DNA of 34,940 nucleotides from Streptomyces beijiangensis. GTDB taxonomy: Bacteria; Actinomycetota; Actinomycetes; Streptomycetales; Streptomycetaceae. The translations under genes and the position numbers were made by a program. This document shows positions 23,307-32,125 of this stretch, piece by piece. The notes below the pieces were generated by a model. That model worked only from the letters and a program-made list of their open reading frames with translations. It was not told the origin of the DNA and ran no database searches. Location of the stretch: the NCBI RefSeq assembly GCF_017315755.1, contig NZ_JAFLRJ010000086.1, forward strand, positions 1-34,940, given 5' to 3'. The number at the start of each line of letters is the position of its first letter. The stretch's first letter is position 1.

Positions 23307-24248
23307 GTGGCCACAGTAAGCAGGAGCAAGCAGCCGAGCCTGGCGCAGCTGCGGGCGTTCGCGGCGGTGGCCGAGCATCTGCACTTCAGGGATGCGGCGG
23401 CGGCGATCGGGATGAGCCAGCCCGCGCTGTCCGGGGCCGTCTCGGCGCTGGAGGAGACCCTCGGCGTACAGCTCCTTGAGCGGACGACACGCAAGGTGCT
23501 GCTGTCGCCCGCGGGGGAGCGGCTCGCGGTGCGCGCGAAGACGGTCCTCGACGCGGTCGGGGAGCTGATGGAGGAGGCGGAAGCGGTGCGGGCGCCTTTC
23601 ACCGGGGTGCTGAGGCTCGGCGTGATCCCGACGGTGGCACCGTATCTGCTGCCGACCGTGCTGCGTCTCGTACGGCGGGAGTACCCGGAGCTGGATCTGC
23701 AGGTGCACGAGGAGCAGACCTCGTCGCTGATCGAGGGGCTGGCGGCGGGCCGTCTCGACCTGCTGCTGCTCGCGGTGCCGCTGGGGGTGCCCGGGGTGGC
23801 CGAACTCCCGCTGTTCGACGAGGACTTCGTCCTCGTGACACCGCGGGACCACTGGCTGGCGGGCCGGGAGGACGTGCCCAGGGAGGCACTGCGCGAACTG
23901 GACCTGCTGCTCCTGGACGAGGGCCACTGCCTGCGGGACCAGGCGCTGGACGTCTGCCGGGAGGCGGGCCGCAGCGACGGGGCCGCGGTCACGACGACGG
24001 CGGCCGGTCTTTCGACGCTGGTGCAGCTGGTGGCGGGGGGCCTGGGGGTGACGCTGCTGCCGCGGACGGCGCTACGGGTGGAGACGGGCCGCAACGAGCA
24101 ACTGGCGACGGCGTACTTCGCGGACCCGGCCCCCTCGCGCCGCATCGCCCTCGCGATGAGGGTGGGGGCGGCGCGGGGGGAGGAGTTCGAGACATTCGCG
24201 GCAGCACTGAGGGAGTCGATGAGACCGCTGCCGGTGTGGCTGCATTAG
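23307..24248 (+). CDS. oxyR: OxyR peroxide-sensing LysR-type activator
   Basis: 313 residues. An N-terminal winged HTH (about 10-70, SLAQLRAFAAVAEHLHFRDAA and MSQPALSGAVSALEETLGVQL, read separately) is followed by a two-domain LysR sensor. The redox pair Cys208 and Cys217 is conserved in EGHCLRDQALDVC, the hallmark that separates OxyR from other LysR proteins: the C-x8-C disulfide forms with peroxide and switches DNA contacts. It controls the divergent ahpCD operon. GTG start at 23307 with GGAGG nine bases upstream; an upstream in-frame start would extend into the ahpC promoter. Confidence 0.97.
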   Translation: MATVSRSKQPSLAQLRAFAAVAEHLHFRDAAAAIGMSQPALSGAVSALEETLGVQLLERTTRKVLLSPAGERLAVRAKTVLDAVGELMEEAEAVRAPFTGVLRLGVIPTVAPYLLPTVLRLVRREYPELDLQVHEEQTSSLIEGLAAGRLDLLLLAVPLGVPGVAELPLFDEDFVLVTPRDHWLAGREDVPREALRELDLLLLDEGHCLRDQALDVCREAGRSDGAAVTTTAAGLSTLVQLVAGGLGVTLLPRTALRVETGRNEQLATAYFADPAPSRRIALAMRVGAARGEEFETFAAALRESMRPLPVWLH

Positions 24249-24273
24249 AGCCCCTCCGGCGATCGAGGAGCGG
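24249..24273. repeat. Dispersed repeat, short copy
   Basis: AGCCCCTCCGGCGATCGAGG plus AGCGG, the core of a GC-rich intergenic element found throughout Streptomyces genomes. It lies just after the oxyR stop and, with the following GGAGGGGC, can form a hairpin that may end the convergent transcripts. Confidence 0.7.
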
Positions 24274-24332
24274 AGGGGCCCCTCGACCGGCTGAATTTGC
24301 CTGCGTATGCAAGATCGTGCCGGGCAAAACCA

Positions 24333-24383
24333 AGCCCCTCCGGCGATTGAGGAGCGGGGTCCGGGGCGGAGCCCCGGGGAGGG
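24333..24383. repeat. Dispersed repeat, longer copy with hairpin
   Basis: Same core as at 24249 (24 of 25 bases identical), followed by CCGGGGC-GGA-GCCCCGG (24361-24377), a hairpin. The pair lies between the convergent oxyR and permease genes and a third, truncated copy in the other orientation lies at the window end (34898-34940). Confidence 0.75.
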
Positions 24384-24404
24384 GGCCGCGCCCCTCGCTC
24401 CCGG

Positions 24405-26732
24405 TTACTCCGTCCGCAGGCCGTCCGGCCGCATCAGACGCCACAGCGGCGGCAGGCTGAGCAGCGTGACCAGGAGTACGACCCCCGCACCGATCCCCGT
24501 CATCGCCGCCACCGCCGTCCAGTTGACCGCGACCGAGTGCCCCACCATCCCCAGCAGGATCGCACCGAGCCCGACGCCCACACCCGTGGACAGCACCAGT
24601 CCCAGCGCGACCGGGATCGCCATCTGCCAGAGCACCGACCAGCTCATCGTCGAGCGGCGGGTACCAAAGGCCACCAGCGCCGCCAGCAACCGCTTCCGCT
24701 CGCGCAGTTGCTCCAGTTGCGAGACCAGCAGGCTCACCCCGATGAGGAGAAGGACACCGGCGGTGCCGATGTACAGCCCCCGGCGCACCGAGGCGAATCG
24801 GGTGCTCTCGTCCGTTTCGGTCAGCTCCTGCACCTGGTAGAGCGGCGACGCGGCCGAGACGGTGTTCCGCGCCAGCTCGGCCGCGTCGCTCACCCCGGGA
24901 TCCAGCAGCAGGTACAGCGTGCGGCTCAGCTTCGCCGTGGTGAGCTGCGGCAGCGCACGCGGGGTGACCAGGATGCCGCCACCGCCCTCGCTGCCCCCGG
25001 GCGACTTGCGTACGGGAACGGAGCGCGTGTCCGCCGGCAGTTTCCAGACGAGGGTCTTGTCGTCCACCTTGCCGGAGGCCGAGGTGGTGACGTAGAGCTT
25101 CTGGCCCGGCTTGGAGACCGAGGCCACGGTCTGGTCCCAACCGCCCGTCGTGACGAAGGTGTCGCCGTCCTTGCACGCGCCGATGGAGGCGATCTCGCGC
25201 AGCGAGGCGCAGTCCGCGAGGGTGATCGTGGACAGGTACGAGTCGTCGGGGTCGGCCGTGACCGTGGCCCCGCCGAGCGAGGCCACCGAGCGCACGCCGT
25301 GGGTGGCGCGCAGACGCTCCGCCATCTCCGCGCCCTGGGCCGCGCCGGAGAAGCCGTTGCCGGTCACGGAGAGCTGGGCGCGCGTGAGGTCCGCGCCCGT
25401 CGGCTTGGTGTAGTCGCCGTCGATCCCGGCGAAAAGCATCTGCAGCGCGATCGCCCCGGCGACCGCCACGGCGATCCCGTTGACCGTCCTGGCGGCCGTA
25501 CCGCTGGTCAACTGGAGCCTGCGCACCGCCAGTTGCCAGGCGGTCGTGCCCCCGCCGAGGCGGTTCACGAAGGCCTCCACGCCCCAGGGCAGCAGTGCGA
25601 CGACCCCGATGAGGAGCAGTGTCGTACCGCTGATGACCTGGACCTGGTTGAAGCGGCCGTTGTCCCGGCCCTGGCCGATCATGGGGTAGAGCAGCGCCAG
25701 CCCCGCGGCCGGCAGCAGCAGCCGCCACCACAGCCGGCGACGGCGTGCGACGGCTGTCCGTACGACGCCGAGCGGTTCGATGACCACCCCGCGCATCGAC
25801 AGGAGCGTCACGCCGACGGCCGCCGCGGGCACGGCGAGTGCGACGAGCACCGCGAGAGCGGGGGAGGGGTCCACGTCGGCGGGGAAGAGGTTGATCCCCG
25901 CGAGGGTCATGTCACCGATGAACTGCCTTCCCAGGAGGAAGAATCCGGCCCCCAGGACCAGACCGACGAGCGATCCGGCGAGCGCCTCGCCCGCCGCGAT
26001 GCGCCGGGTCATCTGCGCGTCCGCGCCCACCAGGCGCAGTGCGGCCAGCCGCCGGTCGCGGCGGTCGCCGCCGAAGCGGACGGCGGCGGCGATGAAGACG
26101 GCCACCGGCATCAGCAGCACGATGAAGATGATGACGACGAGGAGTGCCATCACCGGGTCCATGGGCTCCTGCTGCCGGGTGGCGCCGTAGGCGCTGATCC
26201 GGCGGACCTGGGACTCGCCGTCGTAGGCGAGCGTGGGGACGCTCGCGTAGTAGGCGAGTTCGTGCGGGCCCAGCAGTCCGCTGTCGGAGATGGTTCCGGC
26301 GTACTTGTACGGGATACGTTCGCGCAGGACCTTGCCCTCGGGGGAGTCGAGGAGCTTCTTCAGGTCGGGCGAGACCAGCATCTGACCCGCCGGGGGAAGG
26401 GCGGAGAGTCCCGGAGGTACAGGGGCGCGGGCGCTCTCTCCGCGTACGAGGCGGCCTCGTACGTCCTTGCCGTGGTACTTCGTTTCGGCGGGCGCCTGCA
26501 GGGTGGTGTCCCCCCGCTTGTCGGCCATCAGCGCGGAGAAGTCGTCGCGGGCCTGGCCCCGGTCCTCGCGCGCGGACAGCGCGCCGGGCACCGCGGTGGT
26601 GAAGAGCAGCACGGCGACGCCAAGGCCGACGCCGACGGCGGTCAGCAGGGTGCGCATCCACCCCTCGCGCCCGCCCGCGACCCCGAACTTGGCCCCTATG
26701 GACAGGTCCCTGGCCCAGCCGGCCGCGCTCAT
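24405..26732 (-). CDS. ABC transporter permease, FtsX/MacB type
   Basis: 775 residues. One N-terminal membrane helix (about 26-48), a large extracytoplasmic domain (50-225), a first FtsX-type core of helices with the RLAALRLVGAD coupling motif (about 230-340 and 370-480), a second extracytoplasmic domain (about 500-700) and a C-terminal FtsX core with RLLAALVAFGTRRSTMSWSVLWQ. Such two-core permeases with large outer domains do not usually transport; they pull lipids, peptides or antibiotics out of the membrane or sense them. ATG overlaps the stop of the ATPase gene (ATGA). The substrate is unknown; the PadR regulator at the head of the operon suggests drug or peptide detoxification. Confidence 0.93.
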   Translation of the reverse strand: MSAAGWARDLSIGAKFGVAGGREGWMRTLLTAVGVGLGVAVLLFTTAVPGALSAREDRGQARDDFSALMADKRGDTTLQAPAETKYHGKDVRGRLVRGESARAPVPPGLSALPPAGQMLVSPDLKKLLDSPEGKVLRERIPYKYAGTISDSGLLGPHELAYYASVPTLAYDGESQVRRISAYGATRQQEPMDPVMALLVVIIFIVLLMPVAVFIAAAVRFGGDRRDRRLAALRLVGADAQMTRRIAAGEALAGSLVGLVLGAGFFLLGRQFIGDMTLAGINLFPADVDPSPALAVLVALAVPAAAVGVTLLSMRGVVIEPLGVVRTAVARRRRLWWRLLLPAAGLALLYPMIGQGRDNGRFNQVQVISGTTLLLIGVVALLPWGVEAFVNRLGGGTTAWQLAVRRLQLTSGTAARTVNGIAVAVAGAIALQMLFAGIDGDYTKPTGADLTRAQLSVTGNGFSGAAQGAEMAERLRATHGVRSVASLGGATVTADPDDSYLSTITLADCASLREIASIGACKDGDTFVTTGGWDQTVASVSKPGQKLYVTTSASGKVDDKTLVWKLPADTRSVPVRKSPGGSEGGGGILVTPRALPQLTTAKLSRTLYLLLDPGVSDAAELARNTVSAASPLYQVQELTETDESTRFASVRRGLYIGTAGVLLLIGVSLLVSQLEQLRERKRLLAALVAFGTRRSTMSWSVLWQMAIPVALGLVLSTGVGVGLGAILLGMVGHSVAVNWTAVAAMTGIGAGVVLLVTLLSLPPLWRLMRPDGLRTE

Positions 26733-27415
26733 ACGGTGAACTCCAGGTCGCGGGACTTCCCGTCGCGTACGACGATCTCGCGGTCCGAGTAGGCGGCGAC
26801 CCGCGCCTCGTGGGTCACCAGGACGATGGCCGCGTTGGCGGAGCGGGCGGCCTGCGTGAAGAGCTCCATGACGCGCTCGCCGTTGAGGGAGTCGAGTGCG
26901 CCGGTGGGCTCGTCCGCGAAGAGGACGCGCGGCGATGTGACCAGGGAGCGGGCGACGGCGACGCGCTGGCCCTGGCCGCCGGAGACCTCGCCGGGACGCT
27001 TGCTGCCCAGGTCGTCGACCTCCAGGCGCTCCATCCACTCGGCCGCGCGGCGCTCGGCCTCCTTGCGCTTGACGCCGTTGAGGCGGAGCGGGAGTGCCAC
27101 GTTCTCGACGCAGGTCAGCTCGGGCACCAGCTGGCCGAACTGGAAGACGAAGCCGAAGTCGCTGCGGCGCAGGGACGACCGTTCGGCGTCGGGCATCGAG
27201 GAGAGCTCACGGCCGTCGTACGTGATGGTCCCGGAGTCGGGGCGGACGATGCCGGCGAGGCAGTGCAGCAGCGTCGACTTGCCGGAGCCCGACGGGCCCA
27301 TGACCGCGACGATCTCGCCGGGGTGGATGGAGAAGAACGCGCCGTCCAGGGCGGGTGTCGGACCGTACGTCTTGTGCAGGTCCTGGGCGGTGAGGAGGGA
27401 GCCGGCGGGGGTCAT
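26729..27415 (-). CDS. ABC transporter ATP-binding protein (MacB/LolD type)
   Basis: 228 residues. Walker A is GPSGSGKST, the Q-loop FQFGQLVPELT, the signature VSGGQGQRVAVARSL, Walker B VLFADEPTGALD and the switch His in VTHEARVAAYSD. The sequence is of the MacB/LolD/FtsE class that pairs with FtsX-fold permeases, matching the next gene. Overlaps both neighbours by ATGA, so the three proteins are made in step. Confidence 0.95.
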   Translation of the reverse strand: MTPAGSLLTAQDLHKTYGPTPALDGAFFSIHPGEIVAVMGPSGSGKSTLLHCLAGIVRPDSGTITYDGRELSSMPDAERSSLRRSDFGFVFQFGQLVPELTCVENVALPLRLNGVKRKEAERRAAEWMERLEVDDLGSKRPGEVSGGQGQRVAVARSLVTSPRVLFADEPTGALDSLNGERVMELFTQAARSANAAIVLVTHEARVAAYSDREIVVRDGKSRDLEFTV

Positions 27416-27936
27416 GCGCGCACCTCCGTGGAGAGCTGGGTGAGACGGGCGGCGGTCAGTTCCAGCCAGCGCAGGTCGGCTTCCAGGTGGAACAGCGCGT
27501 GGTCGCAGATCAGCTGGTCGGCGAGGTCCCCGCGCCGCTTGCGGTCGGTGAGGATGCGCATCAGCCGCAGGTGCTCGGCCCGCTGGGTGTCGAGGAGGTC
27601 GGCGGCGCTGCGGTCGGTCAGCAGGGCCAGGACGACCTTGGTGTAGAGCGTCGACTGGAGGTAGGGCTCGGGCTTCTCGGGCTGCGCGAGCCACTGGTCG
27701 ACGTCACTGACCCCGGCCTCGGTGATGGCGTACCGCTTGCGCTCGGGACCGCCGCCGGCCTCCATGCCGTCGACCTCGACGAGACCGTTCTTCAGGAGCC
27801 GCGACATGGTCGAGTAGACCTGCCCGTAGTGGAGCGGGCGGTCGTGCCCGAACCTCTCGTCGAAGGCGCGCTTGAGGTCGTAACCATGGCGTGGGCCGGA
27901 CTCCAGGAGTCCGAGCAAGGTGTGGCCGATTGACAT
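27412..27936 (-). CDS. PadR family transcriptional regulator
   Basis: 174 residues. The N-terminal winged helix (about 1-85) shows the PadR pattern GHTLLGLLESGPRHGYDLKRAFDERFG, YGQVYSTMSRLLKNGLVEV and KRYAITEAG, with the wing between. The C-terminal part (about 90-174) is the Vir_act_alpha_C four-helix dimerisation and ligand region. PadR regulators repress efflux or detoxification genes and are released by drugs or phenolics. ATG at 27936 lacks a ribosome site and lies seven bases after a perfect TATAGT box, so the mRNA is probably leaderless. A symmetric operator covers that promoter, indicating autoregulation of the whole ABC operon. Confidence 0.95.
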   Translation of the reverse strand: MSIGHTLLGLLESGPRHGYDLKRAFDERFGHDRPLHYGQVYSTMSRLLKNGLVEVDGMEAGGGPERKRYAITEAGVSDVDQWLAQPEKPEPYLQSTLYTKVVLALLTDRSAADLLDTQRAEHLRLMRILTDRKRRGDLADQLICDHALFHLEADLRWLELTAARLTQLSTEVRA

Positions 27937-27942
27937 GCCGAG

Positions 27943-27978
27943 CACTATACACACCACGTATACCCACAGTGCATAGTG
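27943..27978 (-). promoter_or_regulatory. PadR operator overlapping a leaderless promoter
   Basis: CACTATACAC (27943-27952) and GTGCATAGTG (27969-27978) form an inverted repeat, 9 of 10 pairing. Their centre (27960.5) coincides with the centre of a GTATAC palindrome at 27958-27963, so the 36 bases form one extended dyad. On the minus strand TATAGT (27949-27944) is a perfect -10 ending seven bases before the padR ATG. A dimer bound here would block the promoter. Confidence 0.75.
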
Positions 27979-28140
27979 AGTGGAGAAGATGACATTGCGT
28001 ACCTAATCGGTCAACTTGGGTCGGGGTTGGCAACCTTGCGTGCGCTTCACTCGTCGGTTCCATAGAGACGGGTGCTGATTGTCACGTACGGAAAAGTGCT
28101 GATCAGCCGTCCTTTGTCCGTACGTGCGGTGTTAGCTTGC

Positions 28141-28165
28141 GAGCTGAGCTGAGCTGACCTGACCT
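28141..28165 (+). repeat. Five tandem pentamers (GASCT) in the PBP leader
   Basis: GAGCT three times, then GACCT twice, in register between 28141 and 28165, about 30 bases before the PBP start codon. Possible effects are on mRNA folding or protein binding; it may also be simple slippage. Confidence 0.8.
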
Positions 28166-28195
28166 GGCAGAGAAGAAGGCGGAGCGTACAGAGCG

Positions 28196-30448
28196 ATGGG
28201 CCGAGCAGATGCGCGACGGGCCCGGCAGAGCGGGGCGCGCCGGGGGAAGCCGAAGAAGTCGGGCATACGCCGGCTCTTCACCTGGAAGAAGATGCTGGGC
28301 ACGTTCCTCGGGATCGTGCTCCTCGGCATGGCCGCTTTCATCGGCCTCTATCTGTACGTCGACGTACCCAAGGCCAATGCCGCGGCCGACCAGCAGAGCA
28401 ACGTCTACAAGCTCTCCAACGGCAAGGTGATCGCCCGCACCGGCGAGGTCAACCGGGAGAAGGTCGGCCTCGACCAGATACCCCTGGAAGTCCAGCGGAC
28501 CTTCGTCGCCGCCGAGAACAAGTCCTTCTACGACGACAACGGCATCGACCTCAAGGGCCTGGCCCGCGGCCTCTACAACACGGCCAGCGGCAAGGGGAAG
28601 CAGGGTGGCTCGACCATCACCCAGCAGTACGTGAAGAACTACTACCTCAGCCAGGACCAGACCGTCACCCGCAAGCTCAACGAGCTGGTGATCTCGCTCA
28701 AGGTGGACCGGAAGTTCACCAAGAAGGAGATCCTGGCGGGCTACATCAACACCAGCTACTACGGGCGCCAGGCGTACGGGATCCAGGCCGCGTCCCAGGC
28801 GTACTACGGCATCGACGCCAAGAAGCTGAACGTCGCGCAGGGCGCCTATCTCGCTTCGCTCCTCCAGGCACCGAGCCAGTACGACTGGCAGGCGGCGACG
28901 CCGGAGGGCAAGAGGCTGGTCACCAACCGCTGGAACTACACCCTCGACAACATGGTCGAGAAGCACTGGCTGGACGCGTCGGAGCGCGCGAGCCTGAAGG
29001 TCCTCCCCAAGCCCCGGCCGGTCAAGGCCGAGTCCGGGCTGAAGGGCGAGACCGGCTATCTGGTCAAGGCCGCCAAGCAGGAGATGGTGGCCTCGGGCAT
29101 CTCCGAGGCGGAGATCGACGCCGGAGGCTGGACGATCACGCTCAACATCGACGCCAAGAAGCAGGCGGCGCTGGAGAAGACGATCAAGCAGCAGGTGACC
29201 GACAAGCTGAAGCCCAAGTCCCGCAAGGTCGACGCCGACCTGCAGGCGGGCGCGGTCTCGGTCGACCCGCACACCGGGGCGATCCTGGCCCTGTACGGCG
29301 GCCAGGACTACCTCAAGCACGAGTACAGCAATGCCAAGCGCACCGACTACCAGCCTGCTTCCACCTTCAAGCCGCTGATCCTCGCGGCCGCGCTGGAGAA
29401 CAACGCGAAGACGCAGGACGGCGATTCGATCACCGCGGACACCCGGTACAGCGGCAAGAGCAGGCGCCCGGTGGAGGGAAGCGATACCGCTTTCGCTCCG
29501 CCCAACGAGGACAATGTCAGCTACGGCAACGTCAACGTCCAGACGGCGATGAACAAGTCGATCAACTCGGTGTTCGCGCAGATGGGCGTGGACGTCGGGC
29601 TCGGCGAGGTCAGGAAGTTGGCCGTCGAACTCGGTCTCAGCCGGATGAAGACCGCCTCCGACTTCCCTGCGATGACGCTCGGTTCGTACGGGGCGAGCCC
29701 CATGGAGATGGCCGGGGCGTACGCCACCTTCGACAACCACGGCAAGAAGGTCACCCCCACCATCGTCAAGACCGCGACCCACGCGAACCGTGAGCCGTAC
29801 TCGAAGATGAAGGACGCGATCGGTGACCAGGTGGTCAGCCGGTCGACCGCCGACGCGCTGACCTCCGTGATGACCGGTGTGGTCGACGAAGGCACCGGCA
29901 CGGTCGTCAAGAACAAGGACCAGCAGGTGGCGGGCAAGACCGGTACCTCCGACAACAACAAGTCGGCCTGGTTCACCGGCTACACGCCGAACCTGGTCAC
30001 CTCGGTCGGCCTCTTCGGTGAGGCGGCGAGCCAGCGCACGGTGGACGGCCAGAAGATCCTCAAGGGCGGCCAGGTCACCATGAGCGGGGCCGCAGGCAGC
30101 CCCACCGGCCGTATCAACGGTGGTGGTTTCCCGGCCCAGATCTGGGCCGCGTACACCTTCGGGCTCAGCATGGAGAACGCCGAGTTCGACCTGGACACCG
30201 ACCAGGGCGCCGCGGTCGCGCCGACCTACACCCCGCCCGTGACGCCCTCGGAGACCCCGTCCGAGACGCCGTCCCACACCACGAGCAGGCGTCCGTCGAA
30301 CACGCCGTCCCAGACGCCGTCGGAGACGCCGTCCGAGACGCCGGTGGATCCGGATCCGGGCGAGAGCAGCAGCCCGCCGCCGGACCCGGGCCAGAGCAGC
30401 TCATCGCCGAACCCCGGCGGCAGCCAGAACGCCGGCGGACAAGACTGA
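28196..30448 (+). CDS. Class A penicillin-binding protein (GT51 plus transpeptidase)
   Basis: 750 residues, bifunctional peptidoglycan synthase. A basic cytosolic N-terminus (1-32), one membrane anchor (about 33-55), a GT51 glycosyltransferase domain (about 70-240) with the catalytic Glu107 in AAENKSFY and the conserved QGGSTITQQYVKN, then the transpeptidase domain (about 345-620) with the acyl-Ser389 in STFK (389-392), SIN (455-457) and KTG (581-583). It polymerises glycan strands and cross-links stem peptides outside the membrane. After about 655 comes a low-complexity tail of TPSE, TPSQ and PDPG repeats, likely extended and wall-spanning. GGCGGAG lies before the ATG at some distance. It converges with the catalase gene on a strong terminator. 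Confidence 0.96.
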   Translation: MGRADARRARQSGARRGKPKKSGIRRLFTWKKMLGTFLGIVLLGMAAFIGLYLYVDVPKANAAADQQSNVYKLSNGKVIARTGEVNREKVGLDQIPLEVQRTFVAAENKSFYDDNGIDLKGLARGLYNTASGKGKQGGSTITQQYVKNYYLSQDQTVTRKLNELVISLKVDRKFTKKEILAGYINTSYYGRQAYGIQAASQAYYGIDAKKLNVAQGAYLASLLQAPSQYDWQAATPEGKRLVTNRWNYTLDNMVEKHWLDASERASLKVLPKPRPVKAESGLKGETGYLVKAAKQEMVASGISEAEIDAGGWTITLNIDAKKQAALEKTIKQQVTDKLKPKSRKVDADLQAGAVSVDPHTGAILALYGGQDYLKHEYSNAKRTDYQPASTFKPLILAAALENNAKTQDGDSITADTRYSGKSRRPVEGSDTAFAPPNEDNVSYGNVNVQTAMNKSINSVFAQMGVDVGLGEVRKLAVELGLSRMKTASDFPAMTLGSYGASPMEMAGAYATFDNHGKKVTPTIVKTATHANREPYSKMKDAIGDQVVSRSTADALTSVMTGVVDEGTGTVVKNKDQQVAGKTGTSDNNKSAWFTGYTPNLVTSVGLFGEAASQRTVDGQKILKGGQVTMSGAAGSPTGRINGGGFPAQIWAAYTFGLSMENAEFDLDTDQGAAVAPTYTPPVTPSETPSETPSHTTSRRPSNTPSQTPSETPSETPVDPDPGESSSPPPDPGQSSSSPNPGGSQNAGGQD

Positions 30449-30451
30449 CGG

Positions 30452-30497
30452 CACGACGGAGCCCCGCGCAGCGAATGCTGCGCGGGGCTCCGTCGTG
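30452..30497. terminator. Bidirectional terminator, perfect 21-bp stem
   Basis: 30452-30472 pairs perfectly with 30477-30497 around a four-base loop GAAT. It lies between the convergent PBP and catalase stops and should end both transcripts. Confidence 0.93.
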
Positions 30498-30509
30498 TGT
30501 GCGGCTCGC

Positions 30510-31997
30510 TCAGCCGCCGCCGACCTTGGCGGCGATCTTGTCGCCGACGTCCTTGTCGATGTTGCGCCAGTACTGCAGGGCGCGCTCCAGGACCGGCTTG
30601 GAGACGTTCTGGGCCAGATGCCCGCTGACGTTGCCCACCAGCCGCTCGCGCGCCGCGTCGTCGAGCACCTGGCGCACCTGGGTGCCCGCCTGGCCCCAGT
30701 CGTCGTCCTCGCGGTGCAGCTTGTACGCCTCGCGGACCATCTCGCCCGCGGACTCCCAGCCCGCGACCGCGCCGAAGCGCTGGCCCGCGGCGGCAGCCGC
30801 TGATGTGAACGTCGCCGCCGGGCCGCCGTAGGAGTTCGGTGCGTACGGGCGCGCCGTGTTCGACGGCTCGTACCGCATCGGCCCGTCCTTCGCGTACGAA
30901 TTGACCTGCGAGCGGGGCCGGTTGGGCGGCAGCTGCGTGTAGTTCGGCCCGATCCGGTAGCGGTGCGCGTCGGGGTACGAGAAGAGCCGGCCGAGCAGCA
31001 TCTTGTCCGGCGAGGGGCCGATGCCCGGCACCAGGTTGGACGGCTCGAAGCCCGCCTGCTCGATGTGGACGAAGTAGTCCTCGGGGTTCTTGTCGAGGGT
31101 CATCCGGCCGACGTCGATCAGCGGGTAGTCGGCGTGCGGCCACACCTTGGTGAGGTCGAAGGGGTTGAAGCGGTAGTCGGCCGCGTCCTCGAAGGGCATG
31201 ACCTGCACCTTCAGCGACCAGGTGGGGGCCTCGCCGCGCTGGATCGACTCGAAGAGGTCGCGGCGGTGGAAGTCGGTGTCGCAGCCCGCCATGTCGTCGG
31301 CTTCCTGCTGCGTCATGAACTCGATGCCCTGGTCGGTCTTGAAGTGGTACTTCACCCAGAACCGCTCGCCCGCCCCGTTGATCCACATATACGTGTGGGA
31401 GCTGTAGCCGTTCATGTGCCGGTAGTTCTTCGGGATGCCCCGGTCGCCCATCAGCCAGGTGACCTGGTGCGCGCTCTCCGGGGAGAGGGTCCAGAAGTCC
31501 CACTGCATGTCGTTGTCGCGCAGCCCGTTGTCCGGGCGCCGCTTCTGGCTGCGGATGAAGTCCTGGAACTTGATCGGGTCGCGGACGAAGAAGACCGGGG
31601 TGTTGTTCCCCACCAGGTCGTAATTCCCGTGCTCCGTATAGAACTTGAGCGCGAAGCCGCGCGGGTCGCGCCAGGTGTCGGGCGAGCCCTGCTCGCCGGC
31701 GACGGTCGAGAACCGCGCCAGCATGTCGGTCCGTTTGCCGGGCTGGAAGAGGTCGGCCCTGGTGAACTGGCTGACGTCGTTCGTCACTTCGAAGGTGCCG
31801 TACGCACCCGATCCCTTGGCGTGCACCACCCGCTCGGGGACCCGTTCGCGGTTGAACTGGGCCATCTTCTCGATGAGGTAGTGGTCCTGGAGCAGGATGG
31901 GCCCGTCGGGGCTGACGGTGAGCGAATGTTCGTCGCTCTCCACCGGAATCCCGACGTTGTCCGTGGTGTACGGGGCCTTCTGCGGTGCCTCGGTCAC
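30510..31997 (-). CDS. Monofunctional heme catalase
   Basis: 495 residues, the size of small-subunit (clade 3) catalases. The distal His59 is in [12 protein letters not shown], the distal Asn132 in [15 protein letters not shown] and the proximal heme ligand Tyr341 in [14 protein letters not shown]. It dismutates H2O2 to water and oxygen and is cytosolic. GTG start with GGGAGG six bases upstream. No CatR/Fur-type regulator lies beside it, unlike the catR-catA pair of S. coelicolor; the nearest peroxide regulator is oxyR, 6.3 kb away. The upstream 128 bases hold a small inverted repeat (32033-32051) that could be an operator. Confidence 0.96.
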   Translation of the reverse strand: MTEAPQKAPYTTDNVGIPVESDEHSLTVSPDGPILLQDHYLIEKMAQFNRERVPERVVHAKGSGAYGTFEVTNDVSQFTRADLFQPGKRTDMLARFSTVAGEQGSPDTWRDPRGFALKFYTEHGNYDLVGNNTPVFFVRDPIKFQDFIRSQKRRPDNGLRDNDMQWDFWTLSPESAHQVTWLMGDRGIPKNYRHMNGYSSHTYMWINGAGERFWVKYHFKTDQGIEFMTQQEADDMAGCDTDFHRRDLFESIQRGEAPTWSLKVQVMPFEDAADYRFNPFDLTKVWPHADYPLIDVGRMTLDKNPEDYFVHIEQAGFEPSNLVPGIGPSPDKMLLGRLFSYPDAHRYRIGPNYTQLPPNRPRSQVNSYAKDGPMRYEPSNTARPYAPNSYGGPAATFTSAAAAAGQRFGAVAGWESAGEMVREAYKLHREDDDWGQAGTQVRQVLDDAARERLVGNVSGHLAQNVSKPVLERALQYWRNIDKDVGDKIAAKVGGG

Positions 31998-32032
31998 GAG
32001 CGTCCTCCCGTCGATTGGGGGATCGATCTATT

Positions 32033-32051
32033 CAGTCGCTACGTCCGACTG
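32033..32051 (-). promoter_or_regulatory. Inverted repeat upstream of catalase
   Basis: CAGTCG (32033-32038) and CGACTG (32046-32051) with a seven-base centre, 36 bases before the catalase start codon. It could be an operator. No matching regulator is known. Confidence 0.3.
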
Positions 32052-32125
32052 CCCCAGTCAACTCCGCCGACACCTCGTCGGCAACATCTGGACGCTGTCC
32101 AGCCCTGGACTCGTATCTCTGCGTA

